From the NCBI RefSeq assembly GCF_900169165.1, contig NZ_FXYY01000010.1, positions 1-64,000 on the forward strand: 64,000 nucleotides of DNA. Direction: 5' to 3'. Positions 1 through 11,664 of this stretch are shown here, one piece after another. The notes under the pieces are model-generated. The model worked only from the letters and a program-made list of their open reading frames with translations, was not told the origin of the DNA and did not search any database. Source of the DNA: Brevibacterium linens ATCC 9172 (GTDB lineage Bacteria > Actinomycetota > Actinomycetes > Actinomycetales > Brevibacteriaceae). A program made the position numbers and the translations under genes. Within the stretch, counting starts at the first letter, position 1; every line of letters begins with the position of its first letter.

Positions 1-160
1 TGGACATGGCATCATTGAAACCGTCGATGAATCGACTCCAAACGAATTAGTGAACCGTAAGCCTCACGCTCAAAAATGCTGAGGCACCAACACGGATCAC
101 GCGCTCACTCCTCAGTGAGGCACCTCGATCGGCGAACCGTGACCCCTCTCACACCCGCCA
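1..160. other. window edge, no recognisable gene
   Basis: No coding frame, tRNA or rRNA can be supported here. In many Actinobacteria tRNA-Ile and tRNA-Ala follow gyrA and the DUF3566 gene; no cloverleaf is seen in these bases. Short imperfect inverted repeats built on TGAGGCACC are present near 80-125 but have no obvious role. Confidence 0.4.
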
Positions 161-224
161 ATTGCTACCTGACGGCGGCCCAGCAACCTCGCGCGAGGTT
201 GCTGGGCCGCCGTCAGGTAGCAAT
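161..224. repeat. 64-bp perfect palindrome (copy 1)
   Basis: Bases 161-192 are the exact reverse complement of 193-224, giving a 32-bp uninterrupted stem that starts ATTGCTACCTGACGG and is centred on CGCG. It lies just past the end of the minus-strand DUF3566 gene, where a terminator would be expected, but has no clear T-run. A second, slightly degraded copy is at 63478-63543. It is either a strong bidirectional terminator or a dispersed palindromic element that also serves as one. Confidence 0.9.
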
Positions 225-234
225 AAGGGAGGGG

Positions 235-1119
235 TCAGTCGTCGGTGAGGGTGAGGCTGAATCCGCCGGCAATGAGGGAGCCGATGTTGTAGATGAACGC
301 CGCCAGAGTCGACAGCGCCGTCATCAGCACGATGTTGATGACCGCGATGATGAAGCCGGCCGCGACGACTCGGCCGAAGCCGAAGATCCCGATGATCCGC
401 TCGGCCGACTCCGCGCCGGCGAGCTCGCTCATCGTCGATTCGAGGCCGCTCATCACACCGGTCGCCTGCAGCACGACCCAGAGGACGATGAAGGCGACGA
501 TTGTGGCGATGCCGATCGCCACGGACATGAGGAACGACATCTTCATGACCGACCAGGGGTCGACCGCGGAGACGGTGAGGCGAACCGTGCGGGGGCCCTT
601 CTTCTTGCTGCCTTTCCCGCTGTCGACCATGTTCTTCACGCCCATCTTCACGCTGCCGGAGCTGGCGCGGACGGTGTTCGCGGCATTTCCCATCACCGAG
701 GTGGCGCTGCGGTTGCCGCCGCCCGATCCCTGGGAACCCGATCCCTGGGAACCCGATCCCTGGGAACCGGCAGTCGTTGCGCCGGATCCCTGCGACCCGG
801 TCTGAGCACCCGAACCCTGAGAGCCGGTGTGTGCCGACGGCGTCGACCCGGCCGAGGGCGCGCGGTTGGGCTTCGGCGAAGCCTTCGGTGCGGGAGGTGC
901 GACGACGGTGGCGTTCTGGCTGTCGGGCCCCGAGGAACCGCGACCGGAATCGGATCCCTGTTTCGAGCCGGTTCCCGACCCGGAGTTCGAGCCCGACCCG
1001 GAGTTCGAACTCGCTCCGGCCGACTTCTCGTCCGACTTCGACGAGTCGGCCGTCAGACGGGTCGAGCCGCTCGACGTGCGTATGATCTTCCCTGAGCCTG
1101 GCTGTTTGCTATCGCTCAC
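235..1119 (-). CDS. DUF3566 domain membrane protein
   Basis: A 294-residue protein. The first ~175 residues are low-complexity (Ser, Gly, Lys, Gln) with tandem GSQGS repeats, encoded by a 15-bp repeat around 725-775. The C-terminal ~115 residues match the actinobacterial DUF3566 pattern: a conserved start ([21 protein letters not shown]) with a first membrane segment, an amphipathic middle, and a second membrane segment ending in the [10 protein letters not shown] tail. It follows gyrA and overlaps its stop codon by 4 bases, so it is probably co-transcribed. This placement after gyrA is typical of Actinobacteria. Function is unknown; the disordered tail probably faces the cytoplasm. Confidence 0.88.
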   Translation of the reverse strand: MSDSKQPGSGKIIRTSSGSTRLTADSSKSDEKSAGASSNSGSGSNSGSGTGSKQGSDSGRGSSGPDSQNATVVAPPAPKASPKPNRAPSAGSTPSAHTGSQGSGAQTGSQGSGATTAGSQGSGSQGSGSQGSGGGNRSATSVMGNAANTVRASSGSVKMGVKNMVDSGKGSKKKGPRTVRLTVSAVDPWSVMKMSFLMSVAIGIATIVAFIVLWVVLQATGVMSGLESTMSELAGAESAERIIGIFGFGRVVAAGFIIAVINIVLMTALSTLAAFIYNIGSLIAGGFSLTLTDD

Positions 1120-3683
1120 TCTTCCACATCCTCGTTGCCGGCCTGAGGCTCTGCGACCTCACCTTCCGGGACTTCGGCATCGTCTTCGCTTTCGATCTCG
1201 TCGTCGACCTCGGCTTCGGGCCCACGGGTCACTGCGATAATACGATCTTTCTTGTCCGGTTTCGCGAACACCACACCCATGGTGTTGCGTCCCTTCGCCG
1301 GAACTTCATCGATGCTCGATCGAACGATCTTACCGCGCTCCATGACCACGAGGACCTCCTCACCGTCTTCGACGATGAGTCCGCCTACCAAGTCTCCGCG
1401 CTGTTCGGTGATCTTCGCAACCCGGATTCCCAGGCCGCCGCGGCCCTGCAGACGGTATTCGTCGACGGGGGTGCGCTTGGCGTATCCGGCCTCGGTGACG
1501 ACGAAGACATAGGTGTCGGGCTGGACGACGTCCATCGTCAGCAGCTCGTCGTCGTCCTTGAACTTCATACCGGTCACGCCCCCGGTGACCCGGCCCAGGG
1601 GACGGATCGACTCGTCGTCGGCGGCGAAGCGGATCGACATGCCCTTGCGCGAGATCAGCAGCAGGTGGTCATCGGCGCCGACGATGCGGGCCGAGACCAG
1701 TTCATCGGGCTGACCCTTGTATTCGCGCAGGTTGATGGCGATGACACCGCCGGTGCGGTTCGAGTCGTACTCACTCAGACGGGTCTTCTTCACCACACCG
1801 GAACGGGTGGCGAGGATGAGGAAGTCGGCCACCTCGTAGTCACGGATCGACAGCACCTGTGCGATCGACTCGCCCGGCTGGAGGGCGAGCAGGTTCGCCA
1901 CATGCTGGCCCTTGGCATCGCGTGAGCCCTCGGGCAGCTCATAGGCCTTCGCCCGGTACACGCGTCCGGTGTTCGTGAAGAACAGCAGCCAGTTGTGGGT
2001 GGAGGTGACGAAGAACTGTTCGACGACGTCGTCGCCGCGCAGCGCGGCACCCTTGATGCCCTTGCCGCCTCGGTGCTGGGCACGGTAGAGGTGCGTCTGG
2101 GTCCGCTTCGCGTAGCCGCCGCGAGTGATCGTGACGACGACCTCCTCCTCGGGGATGAGGTCCTCCATGGAGACGTCTCCGTCGAAGCCGGCGAGGATCT
2201 TCGTGCGGCGGTCATCACCGTAGCGTTCGACGATCTCGTCGAGTTCCTCGGACACGATCTCACGTTGGCGAGACGGGGTTTCGAGGATGTGCTTGTATTC
2301 GGCGATCTGCGCCTCGATCTTCTCGGCCTCTTCCTGGATCTTCAGACGTTCCAGGGCGGCCAGACGGCGCAGCTGCAGATCGAGGATCGCATTCGCCTGG
2401 ATCTCGTCGACCTCGAGCAGCTCCATCAGACCGGTCCGTGCCTCGTCCGAGGACGGGGAGCGGCGGATCAGGGCGATGACCTCGTCGAGGGCGTCGAGGG
2501 CCTTGAGGTAGCCGCGCAGGATATGGGCGCGTTCCTCGGCCTTGCGCAGACGGAACTGAGTGCGGCGGACGATGACTTCGATCTGGTGCTTGACCCACAG
2601 GCGCAGGAACGAGTCGATGCTCAGCGTGCGCGGCACGCTGTCGACGAGGGCCAGCATGTTCGCGGAGAAGTTCTCCTGCAGCGAGGTGTGCTTGTACAGG
2701 TTGTTGAGCACGACCTTGGCCACGGCATCGCGCTTGAGCACGATGACCAGGCGCTGACCGGTGCGTCCCGAGGACTCATCGCGCAGATCCGCGATGCCGG
2801 CGACCTTGCCGTCCTTGACATAGGAGGCGATCTTCGCGGCCAGAGTGTCCGGGTTGACCATGTACGGCAGCTGGGTGACGACGAGGCAGGTGCGGCCCTG
2901 GATCTCTTCGACCTCGACGACGGCGCGCTGGGTGATCGATCCGCGGCCGGTGCGGTAGGTGTCCTCGATGCCCTTGCGGCCGAGGACCGTCGCGCCCATC
3001 GGGAAGTCCGGTCCCTTGATGAGGCCGAGAAGGGCCTCGAGCGCCTCTTCCTTGCTCGCCTCCGGGTGGGACAGCAGCCACTGCGCGCCGGCGGCGACCT
3101 CGCGGAGGTTGTGCGGAGGTATGTTCGTGGCCATGCCCACGGCAATTCCCGCCGAGCCGTTGACCAGGAGGTTCGGGAACCTGGAGGGCAGAACCATGGG
3201 TTCTTGGTTGCGCCCGTCATAGTTGTCCTGGAAGTCGACGGTGCCTTCTTCGATGTCCCGGACCATCTCCATGGCCAGGGGCGCCATCTTGCACTCGGTA
3301 TAACGGGGGGCGGCCGCACCGTCGTCGCCCGGGGACCCGAAGTTGCCCTGACCGGAAACGAGAGGGTAGCGCATCGTCCACTGCTGCACGAGGCGGACCA
3401 TGGCGTCGTAGATCGCCGTGTCGCCGTGCGGGTGGTACTGGCCCATGACGTCGCCGACGACGCGGGAGCACTTGGAGAAGTTCCGGTCGGGACGGTAGCC
3501 GCCGTCGAACATCGCGTAGAGGACGCGACGGTGGACGGGTTTGAGTCCGTCGCGGACGTCCGGCAGGGCACGTCCGACGATCACGCTCATCGCGTAGTCG
3601 AGGTAGGACCTCTGCATTTCGAGGTTGAGATCAACCTGTTCGATCCGGTTGATGTCTGTTCCGATATCGTTCTCGTCGGCCAA
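1116..3683 (-). CDS. gyrA: DNA gyrase subunit A
   Basis: An 855-residue type IIA topoisomerase subunit that, with GyrB, introduces negative supercoils. The catalytic tyrosine is Tyr128 in AAPRYTE. The quinolone-determining region reads [14 protein letters not shown], with Thr at the position equivalent to E. coli Ser83 and Asp retained at the Asp87 position. The C-terminal beta-pinwheel has a GyrA-box variant QHRGGKG instead of QRRGGKG. The tail after about residue 820 is acidic. The start is a TTG at 3683 preceded by GGAAGAG; it gives the expected N-terminus ([35 protein letters not shown]). It lies 140 bp downstream of gyrB on the same strand. Confidence 0.97.
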   Translation of the reverse strand: MADENDIGTDINRIEQVDLNLEMQRSYLDYAMSVIVGRALPDVRDGLKPVHRRVLYAMFDGGYRPDRNFSKCSRVVGDVMGQYHPHGDTAIYDAMVRLVQQWTMRYPLVSGQGNFGSPGDDGAAAPRYTECKMAPLAMEMVRDIEEGTVDFQDNYDGRNQEPMVLPSRFPNLLVNGSAGIAVGMATNIPPHNLREVAAGAQWLLSHPEASKEEALEALLGLIKGPDFPMGATVLGRKGIEDTYRTGRGSITQRAVVEVEEIQGRTCLVVTQLPYMVNPDTLAAKIASYVKDGKVAGIADLRDESSGRTGQRLVIVLKRDAVAKVVLNNLYKHTSLQENFSANMLALVDSVPRTLSIDSFLRLWVKHQIEVIVRRTQFRLRKAEERAHILRGYLKALDALDEVIALIRRSPSSDEARTGLMELLEVDEIQANAILDLQLRRLAALERLKIQEEAEKIEAQIAEYKHILETPSRQREIVSEELDEIVERYGDDRRTKILAGFDGDVSMEDLIPEEEVVVTITRGGYAKRTQTHLYRAQHRGGKGIKGAALRGDDVVEQFFVTSTHNWLLFFTNTGRVYRAKAYELPEGSRDAKGQHVANLLALQPGESIAQVLSIRDYEVADFLILATRSGVVKKTRLSEYDSNRTGGVIAINLREYKGQPDELVSARIVGADDHLLLISRKGMSIRFAADDESIRPLGRVTGGVTGMKFKDDDELLTMDVVQPDTYVFVVTEAGYAKRTPVDEYRLQGRGGLGIRVAKITEQRGDLVGGLIVEDGEEVLVVMERGKIVRSSIDEVPAKGRNTMGVVFAKPDKKDRIIAVTRGPEAEVDDEIESEDDAEVPEGEVAEPQAGNEDVEE

Positions 3684-3823
3684 TGTGGGCTCTTCCCTTG
3701 TGTTCGAACCGTGTCCGGTTGGATCTCAACCGTGTGCGGCGGCGATTGGTGCGTGCAAAGAATGGGTGCGGTGCATCCGGTCTCCCACCCTCACCGAGGC
3801 GGCTGCCCGGTGAGGGTGGATGC

Positions 3824-5860
<2,037 letters not shown>

Positions 5861-5990
5861 CTACCGCGCCCGACGCTGAAATGCCCGTAAGCGGCCTGTG
5901 AAGGCGTATTTCCCGAATTTTCGTGCCGCAGATGTACCCCCGGACAGGTCGGGGAGCGCCTATGGCCGTTTAAGGCCTTCTGTGTTCTTC

Positions 5991-6026
5991 TCAGAAATGC
6001 AGAGGGTTCTCCTCAGAAATGCAGAG
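5991..6026. repeat. short direct repeat, 2 copies
   Basis: TCAGAAATGCAGAG occurs at 5991-6004 and again at 6013-6026, exactly 22 bp apart, in the dciA-gyrB intergenic stretch (5822-6062). This is close to two helical turns and lies upstream of gyrB, so a regulator-binding site is possible. No regulator is recognised. Confidence 0.5.
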
Positions 6027-6062
6027 CCGCTTCCCGGAATCTCGCCGAGGCGGCTGTCCGCT

Positions 6063-6575
6063 TCATCCGAATGTGTCCCTGGGTCCGCGGCCGGCCACCG
6101 ATCGTCGGCCGCGTTTGAAGCTGCGGCCCTGTGGCCCCTTGATCTCGATCTCGGTGATCGTCGCCGAGCCCAGTCCCTCTTCCAGTCTGCGCAGGATCGT
6201 GGGTCTGAGCACCCGCAGCTGGGTCGCCCAGGTCGTCGAGTCCGCGGCGATGACGAGCAGCGGAGGAGAGAAGTCGATGGGAGTCGCGTGCTGGGCCACT
6301 TGGGGTCCGACGAGGTCGGGCCACCGGCCGAGCACCTTGCCGATGTCGAGAGACGACGACCAGCCGCGGGCGGTGATGAGCGAGCCGAGCACGGATGACA
6401 CCGTCTTCGGGTCACGGCCGTCTCTGCCCGATCCGGAGTAGACGACTTCGCCGCGCAGGCGGGAGCGTCGACGGCTGCGGACGAACTTCGCTTCGGTGAC
6501 TTCCATCCGCCGTACTCGGTCGAGGGCTTCGAGGGAGGCGACGGGAGTGGAGTAGTCCCGGGCGATGCCGCTCAT
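6063..6575 (-). CDS. dciA: DUF721 protein, DciA-like helicase loader
   Basis: A 170-residue DUF721 protein. The ~100-residue C-terminal domain carries the family pattern (LGSLITARGW, VLGRWPDLVGPQVAQHATPIDF, LLVIAADSTTWATQLRVLRPTIL). The N-terminal ~60 residues are basic. DciA proteins load the DnaB replicative helicase in bacteria without DnaC/DnaI; dnaB is also in this window at 56389. The ATG overlaps the recF stop by 4 bases (ATGA), so the two are translationally coupled. The position between recF and gyrB is the standard actinobacterial one. Confidence 0.9.
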   Translation of the reverse strand: MSGIARDYSTPVASLEALDRVRRMEVTEAKFVRSRRRSRLRGEVVYSGSGRDGRDPKTVSSVLGSLITARGWSSSLDIGKVLGRWPDLVGPQVAQHATPIDFSPPLLVIAADSTTWATQLRVLRPTILRRLEEGLGSATITEIEIKGPQGRSFKRGRRSVAGRGPRDTFG

Positions 6576-7708
6576 GATGCGCTGCTCTGCAGGAGTCGGG
6601 ACTGGTCGATCCGGATTCCCTCGAGTCCATCGGGCAGATCGGAGTCGACGGCTGCGGTGATGAATACCTGTTCGGCCGAGGCCACTCGTGAGGCCAGACG
6701 CTGTCGCCGACCGGTGTCCAGTTCGGCGAAGACGTCGTCGAGGACGAGGATCGGCTGTTCGGCGGCGCTTCCGGCATCCGCGGAGAGCAGATCCCAGCCG
6801 GCCAGCTGCATGGCCAGCGCCAGAGACCAGGTCTCACCATGAGAGGCGTACCCCTTCGCCGGATGGTCTCCGATCATCAGCGACAGATCGTCGCGACCGG
6901 GTCCGTGCAGGGTCAGTCCGCGCTCGATCTCCGTCGTCCGGCGGCGGTCGAGGGCCGCAAGAAGCAGTTCCCTGCAGTCGGCGGCGGATTCGGCCTGCGA
7001 GTAGTCGATGCGCGAGTCATAGGCGATATGGGCACCTTGCCGCTCGAGTCGGGCGTCGGCGGCGATATAGGCGAAGTTCGTCTGCAGCGGCTCGACGATG
7101 TCGGCGAGGATCCGCTGCCTGCCGAAGACGAGCTCGGCCGCGGAGTCCGCATAGGCCATGTTCCAGATGTCGAGAGTCGCCTCGAGGCCGGGATCGCGAT
7201 CCTCACGGAGTCGTTTGAGCAGAGCATTGCGCTGTTTGAGTGCTCGTTCGAAGTCCGTGATGATCGAGGCGAAGCGCGGATTGCGCGCGACGACGAGGGT
7301 GTCGATCCACGACCGGCGTTCGGCCGGTTCCCCGCGCACCAGGCTGAGGTCCTCGGGAGCGAAGACGACGCAGGAGACGAGGCCGAGGATGTCTTTGAGC
7401 TTGACCGCATTGCGGTTGACCCTGGCCCGGTTGGCGCCTTTGGCCTGGATGGTCACCTCGACGGTGGCGTGCCGCTGATCCCGGTTGACCAGTGCGGACA
7501 CGGTCGCAGCCGGTCTGTCCTCGTGGACGAGCGGAGCGTCGAAGGCGACCCGGTGCGAGCGCTGATGAGCCAGGTACCCGATCGCCTCGACGATATTGGT
7601 CTTCCCGGTCCCGTTGTCGGCCACGAATGTGGTGACTCCGGGTGAGAACTCGAGGTCGAGCTCGGGATACGACCGATAGTCACGCAGGGAGAGTCGGGAT
7701 ATCCACAT
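6572..7708 (-). CDS. recF: DNA replication and repair protein RecF
   Basis: A 378-residue SMC-like ATPase that helps load RecA at single-strand gaps. It shows the N-terminal MWISRLSLRDYRSYPELDLEF strand, a Walker A (DNGTGKTN), the RecF signature region near GRDDLSLMIGDHPAKGYASHGE, and Walker B (PILVLDDVFAELD). It begins directly after the dnaN stop codon with no gap and overlaps dciA by 4 bases, so dnaN-recF-dciA form one operon. Confidence 0.96.
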   Translation of the reverse strand: MWISRLSLRDYRSYPELDLEFSPGVTTFVADNGTGKTNIVEAIGYLAHQRSHRVAFDAPLVHEDRPAATVSALVNRDQRHATVEVTIQAKGANRARVNRNAVKLKDILGLVSCVVFAPEDLSLVRGEPAERRSWIDTLVVARNPRFASIITDFERALKQRNALLKRLREDRDPGLEATLDIWNMAYADSAAELVFGRQRILADIVEPLQTNFAYIAADARLERQGAHIAYDSRIDYSQAESAADCRELLLAALDRRRTTEIERGLTLHGPGRDDLSLMIGDHPAKGYASHGETWSLALAMQLAGWDLLSADAGSAAEQPILVLDDVFAELDTGRRQRLASRVASAEQVFITAAVDSDLPDGLEGIRIDQSRLLQSSAS

Positions 7709-8848
7709 TCAGATGCGCGTGGGCATGAGCAGATAGCGATAGGACTCGTCGGCGGGGCCGTCGAGTTCCTTCTGCCCGGAGATGATGACCGGTTTCATCG
7801 GCTGGGTGAATGAGAAGTTCACATACGGGCTCTCGACGGCGGCGAGGCCCTCGGCGATGTAGTGCGGGTTGAATCCGACGGTGATCTCGTCGCCCTGCAG
7901 GGTGGCTTCGAGGGCTTCGGAGGCCTGAGCGTCGTCGCCGGTGCCGGCGTGCAGGGTGAGCATGCCGTCGGTGACCTCGAAGCGCAGCGGGGTGTTGCGT
8001 TCGGCCACGAGCGAGACGCGGCGGACGGCTTCACGCAGCACGGCTGTCTCGACGATGGCGTGGATCGGAACCGAATCCGGGAACAGCGACCGGACCTTCG
8101 GGTATTCGCCCTCGATGAGCAGCGACGTGGTGACTCGACCGGCCGAGGTGAAGGAGATGAGGTCCTTGCCGGCATCGGTGCTCAGACCGATCGTGACATC
8201 ACCGCCGAGGGACTTCGAGACATCGGAGAGTGTGCGCCCACGCAGCAGTGCCACGGCCGAGACATCGGGTCGTCCCGGGGTCCAGGTGAATTCGCGAACG
8301 GCCAGACGGTAGCGGTCGGTGGCGAGCATAGTGACCTTCTCACCCTCGATCTCGACGCGCACGCTGGTGAGGATCGGCAGGGTGTCGTCCTTCGAGGTCG
8401 CGATGGTGACCTGTGAGACGGCGTTCTGGAACTCTCCGGCCGAAACGGTGCCGGAGTCGTCGGGGATCTGCGGCAGTGCCGGGTACTCAGCCACGGGCAT
8501 CGTCATCAGCGAGAAGCGGGACGAGCCGCAGGTGACGTCGACCTTCGCATCGATCTGCTCGAGCGTGACCTCCTGGTTGGGCAGCGCCTTGGAGATGTCG
8601 GCGAGCAGACGACCGGAGACCAGCACAGTTCCCGCGGAGGCGACATCGGCGACGATCTCCACGCGGGAGGAGACTTCGTAGTCGAAGACGGCCAGGCGCA
8701 CTGTGCCGCCTGTTTCGGCAGTGATGAGGATGCCGGTGAGCACCGGAGCGGAAGGGCGGTTGGGCAGAGTCTTGGTCGCCCAGGCAACAGCGTCAGCGAG
8801 AACGTCGCGATTGACTTTGAACTTCAAGGGGGATGCTTCCGCGTTCAC
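7709..8848 (-). CDS. dnaN: DNA polymerase III beta sliding clamp
   Basis: The ring-shaped processivity clamp, about 379 residues from a GTG at 8848. That start is chosen because GAAGGAG (8853-8859) sits at good spacing and it gives the expected N-terminus (KFKVNRDVLADAVAWATKTLPNRP). An upstream in-frame extension to 8917 adds about 23 residues with no family similarity and ignores the ribosome-binding site. The three clamp domains and the conserved ending (MKPVIISGQ... YRYLLMPTRI) are present. It lies downstream of dnaA across the origin spacer. Confidence 0.96.
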   Translation of the reverse strand: MNAEASPLKFKVNRDVLADAVAWATKTLPNRPSAPVLTGILITAETGGTVRLAVFDYEVSSRVEIVADVASAGTVLVSGRLLADISKALPNQEVTLEQIDAKVDVTCGSSRFSLMTMPVAEYPALPQIPDDSGTVSAGEFQNAVSQVTIATSKDDTLPILTSVRVEIEGEKVTMLATDRYRLAVREFTWTPGRPDVSAVALLRGRTLSDVSKSLGGDVTIGLSTDAGKDLISFTSAGRVTTSLLIEGEYPKVRSLFPDSVPIHAIVETAVLREAVRRVSLVAERNTPLRFEVTDGMLTLHAGTGDDAQASEALEATLQGDEITVGFNPHYIAEGLAAVESPYVNFSFTQPMKPVIISGQKELDGPADESYRYLLMPTRI

Positions 8849-9405
8849 TTTACTCCTTCGGGGTGGCCACCCGACCTGCACTGGGCATCTGGCACAAGAT
8901 TCCGGGTTGCGAGTCACAGGCTCGATACTGCTCGGAAAACTTTACACAGCCTATCCGATTTGTGCCCACCTCAGGAGTGCCGGCCGAAAAGGGCTGCCAG
9001 GGGGTGCCAGCCGGATGAATCTCGCATTCGAGAATCGCTCGAGATCCTGTGTTCGAATATTCGGCGACTCTGCAACCGACGTGAGCTCGAGGTCCCGAGC
9101 TCGAAGCTCATCCACCGCAGCAGTCGGTGGCGGTCGCCCTCTTGAGAGTTGAATTCACTTGGTAGAAGTATCAGCACCTGTGGAGACTGTGGACAAGTGC
9201 CGCTTACCCCAGAGTAATCAAGGGTTCTGACCGACTATGGACTTGTGGATGCCATGTGCACCGCGACCGAGGCGCCGGTGGGCGCTTGGGTAAACACAAG
9301 CATGTAGTTCACATCTTTCCACCCGTGCAGCAGTTCTGTCCACCGGTCTGTCCCCAGCTGTGAGCAATTGTCCCCAGGGTTATCCACAGATGTGTATGAC
9401 GTCTT
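8849..9405. other. oriC: dnaA-dnaN spacer, probable oriC
   Basis: A 557-bp spacer without genes. DnaA-box-like nonamers cluster near its dnaA end: TTATCCACA (9380-9388, perfect), TTGTCCCCA (9368-9376), CTGTCCCCA (9348-9356), CTGTCCACC (9336-9344), and on the other strand TGTGGACAA (9188-9196, reverse of the actinobacterial TTGTCCACA) and TGTGGATGC (9244-9252). The closely spaced row at 9336-9388 is typical of an origin. Adjacent dnaA, dnaN and parAB support the assignment. A duplex-unwinding element was not pinned down. Confidence 0.85.
9380..9388 (+). promoter_or_regulatory. perfect DnaA box
   Basis: TTATCCACA matches the consensus DnaA box exactly and lies about 20 bp beyond the dnaA stop codon, at the end of a row of weaker boxes. 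Confidence 0.8.
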
Positions 9406-11115
9406 CTATAGGCGGTGCTGTTGTTTAATGCGGTTTGTGAGTTCGGTGACCTGCGTGTAGACGGCCCGTCGTTCGGCCATCTGAGTTCGAATCTTCTTGT
9501 TCGCGTGCATCACGGTCGTGTGATCGCGTCCACCGAAGGCCTGTCCGATCTTCGGCAGGGACAGGTCGGTGAGCTCACGGCACAGATACATGGCGATCTG
9601 TCTGGCCGTGGTCAGCGTCCGGGACCGGGAGGTCCCGCACAGGTCGTCGAGGGTGAGGCTGAAGTAGGCAGCGGTCTGGCCCATGATGTCCGCGGCCGAG
9701 ACAGCGGGGGTGTCATCCGGGGTGATGAAGTCCTTGAGGACGGTCTCGGCCAAGGATACGTCGATCTGCTGATCGTTGAGGTTGGCGAAGGCCGTCACCC
9801 GGATGAGGGCGCCTTCGAGTTCGCGGATATTCGAGGACACCCGGGAGGCGATGTATTCGAGGACGTCATCGGGGACGTCGAGGTGTTCGGCCGCGGCCTT
9901 GCGGCGCAGAATGGCGAACCGGGTCTCCATATCCGGCGGCTGCACGTCCGTAAGCAGACCCCATTCGAATCGGGAACGCAGCCGCTCCTCGAAGCCCTTG
10001 AGCATCTTCGGCGGCTGATCGGAGGTGATGACGACCTGTTTGGCCTCATTGTGCAGAGCATTGAAGGTATGGAAGAACTCTTCGACGGTCGCATCCTTGC
10101 CCTGCAGGAACTGGATGTCGTCGATCATGAGGATGTCGACCTCACGGTAACGGCGCTGGAAGGCAGGCCGCAGGGCGTTCGACGTCTTCGACGAGCCGAT
10201 CGTGTTGATGAAGTCGTTGACGAACTCTTCGCTGGAGACGTATTTCACCCGGATCTCGGGGAACAGCTGAGTCGCGTAGTAGCCGATCGCATGGAGCAGG
10301 TGAGTCTTGCCCAGTCCCGAGTCCCCATAGATGAACAGGGGGTTGTACGCCTTGGCCGGAGCCTCGGCCACGGCGAATGCCGCGGCGTGGGCGAACCTGT
10401 TGGACGCGCCGATGACGAAGGTGTCGAAGGTGTACTTCGGGTTGAGCTGGGCGACGCCGGGAGCATCGACGGGCGGACCCATCGGGGCGGCGGTCGCCTC
10501 GGCGATCTTCATCTCACGGTCGGTCATGCCCGACTCGGCCGGGTCCTGAGGCAGCTGCTGGGCGGGCATCTGCCTCGCCGGAGGTGCCGACGTCTCCGCC
10601 TGCGGCATCTGAGTACTCGGGGTCTGCGCGGCGGGTCGGCCCTGACCTGGTTGGCCCTGGTTCGGCTGGGGGATTTGAGGAGTCGACTGATCGGCGGGGG
10701 TCGGTCGCACCGGTTCGGCCGCCTCGGCGGGGGCGGGTTCCGGTGTGCCCGTCGTCGAGGTGGAGGTGACCGGATCGACGGGAACCTGGGTTCCCGGGGT
10801 CGGCTCCCCGATGAGGTCTTCGAAGCGGATCGGCACGTCGAGTTCCGGATCGACGACGAAGCCGAAGGTCACGTCGAACCCGAGAACCTTGGAGAACTCC
10901 CTGGTCAGGGGGCCGAGCAGCCGGGTTTCAATGGTGCGGCGGGTGTGCTCTTCGCGCACGGCGAGAAGGATGAGGGCATTGTCGACGAGGGCCTTCGGCA
11001 CGGCGAGGGAGAGGAATCCCTTCTGGTGCGACGAGAGGTCCGGGTCCTGTTCCAGGTTTGAGACCACCGTGCGCCAACGGCTGATGAGCTCATTTTTGGA
11101 ATTCGACACCGTCAC
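9406..11115 (-). CDS. dnaA: chromosomal replication initiator DnaA
   Basis: A 569-residue initiator. Domain I (about 1-110) is followed by a long Pro/Gln/Ala-rich linker (about 115-215), then the AAA+ domain III with Walker [10 protein letters not shown] and Walker [15 protein letters not shown], and domain IV with the DnaA-box-binding signature ([35 protein letters not shown]). The start is a GTG at 11115 with GAGGAAAT just upstream. DnaA-box-like sites lie both upstream (11149-11252) and downstream of the gene, consistent with autoregulation and origin function. Confidence 0.97.
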   Translation of the reverse strand: MTVSNSKNELISRWRTVVSNLEQDPDLSSHQKGFLSLAVPKALVDNALILLAVREEHTRRTIETRLLGPLTREFSKVLGFDVTFGFVVDPELDVPIRFEDLIGEPTPGTQVPVDPVTSTSTTGTPEPAPAEAAEPVRPTPADQSTPQIPQPNQGQPGQGRPAAQTPSTQMPQAETSAPPARQMPAQQLPQDPAESGMTDREMKIAEATAAPMGPPVDAPGVAQLNPKYTFDTFVIGASNRFAHAAAFAVAEAPAKAYNPLFIYGDSGLGKTHLLHAIGYYATQLFPEIRVKYVSSEEFVNDFINTIGSSKTSNALRPAFQRRYREVDILMIDDIQFLQGKDATVEEFFHTFNALHNEAKQVVITSDQPPKMLKGFEERLRSRFEWGLLTDVQPPDMETRFAILRRKAAAEHLDVPDDVLEYIASRVSSNIRELEGALIRVTAFANLNDQQIDVSLAETVLKDFITPDDTPAVSAADIMGQTAAYFSLTLDDLCGTSRSRTLTTARQIAMYLCRELTDLSLPKIGQAFGGRDHTTVMHANKKIRTQMAERRAVYTQVTELTNRIKQQHRL

Positions 11116-11346
11116 ATTTCCTCAGCTTTCAAAAAATTCGTTCTGGCGTGATCCACACCTGTGCATGACTTCCACATAGTTTTCCACAGAATGTGGACTC
11201 TTGCCGACTCAGCCCAGTGAATCTCCACACTCGTGGATAAGCTTGTGGAAAACTACATGGGTGTGACTTGTGGACGAGCCTCGGTGACGGGAACGCGAAC
11301 GTCGGTGAATTTCGGGCGAGCGTGACGTGAAACATGCGGATCCTGT
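11116..11346. promoter_or_regulatory. dnaA-rpmH divergent region with DnaA boxes
   Basis: Several DnaA-box-like nonamers occur: TGATCCACA (11149-11157), TTTTCCACA (11180-11188), CGTGGATAA (11232-11240, reverse of TTATCCACG) and TGTGGAAAA (11244-11252, reverse of TTTTCCACA). They sit just upstream of dnaA, where they could form part of the origin or repress dnaA. The dnaA promoter itself was not located with confidence. Confidence 0.7.
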
Positions 11347-11376
11347 TTGACCGCTCGGATTGCGCCTCGCTAAGAT
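11347..11376 (+). promoter_or_regulatory. rpmH promoter
   Basis: TTGACC (11347-11352) and TAAGAT (11371-11376) are separated by 18 bp, a good match to a housekeeping sigma-70 type promoter on the plus strand. Transcription from it would start near 11383 and give an rpmH leader of about 140 nt. Confidence 0.65.
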
Positions 11377-11446
11377 GGAGTGTCCTGTGTACCGGGCTTC
11401 ATCCGATTATCCTGATTATCTTTTGGCTCTTATGCACAGGAGTGCT

Positions 11447-11476
11447 CGGCGGTCGAGACTCGCACCGCCGTTTTTT
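11447..11476 (+). terminator. hairpin plus U-run inside the rpmH leader
   Basis: CGGCGGT (11447-11453) pairs with ACCGCCG (11464-11470), followed directly by six T (11471-11476). It is a canonical intrinsic terminator on the plus strand but lies between the rpmH promoter and the rpmH start (11525). No plus-strand gene ends upstream, so it probably acts as an attenuator of the rpmH-rnpA operon. Confidence 0.65.
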
Positions 11477-11524
11477 GTGAGAACGCACCGGCGTTCACCC
11501 GCAACCTAGAAATCGGAGACTGAA

Positions 11525-11662
11525 GTGAGCAAGCGTACATTCCAGCCCAATAACCGTAAGCGCGCCAAGAAGCACGGCTTCCGTCTGCGTATGCGCACCC
11601 GCGCGGGCCGCTCGATCCTGGCTGCACGTCGTCGCAAGGGACGTTCCGACATTTCGGCCTGA
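11525..11662 (+). CDS. rpmH: 50S ribosomal protein L34
   Basis: A 45-residue, very basic protein from a GTG start: [19 protein letters not shown], followed by the conserved [17 protein letters not shown] region. Length and sequence are typical of bacterial L34. It is the first gene of the rpmH-rnpA-yidD-yidC-khpB-rsmG cluster and is divergent from dnaA. Confidence 0.97.
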   Translation: MSKRTFQPNNRKRAKKHGFRLRMRTRAGRSILAARRRKGRSDISA

Positions 11663-11664
11663 GC

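Noticed and set aside
1..160. tRNA-Ile/tRNA-Ala after gyrA
   Set aside because: No cloverleaf or anticodon arm can be found in the bases available.
11320..11333. GCGTGACGTGAAAC upstream of rpmH as a parS site
   Set aside because: Only one half matches; three of 14 bases differ.
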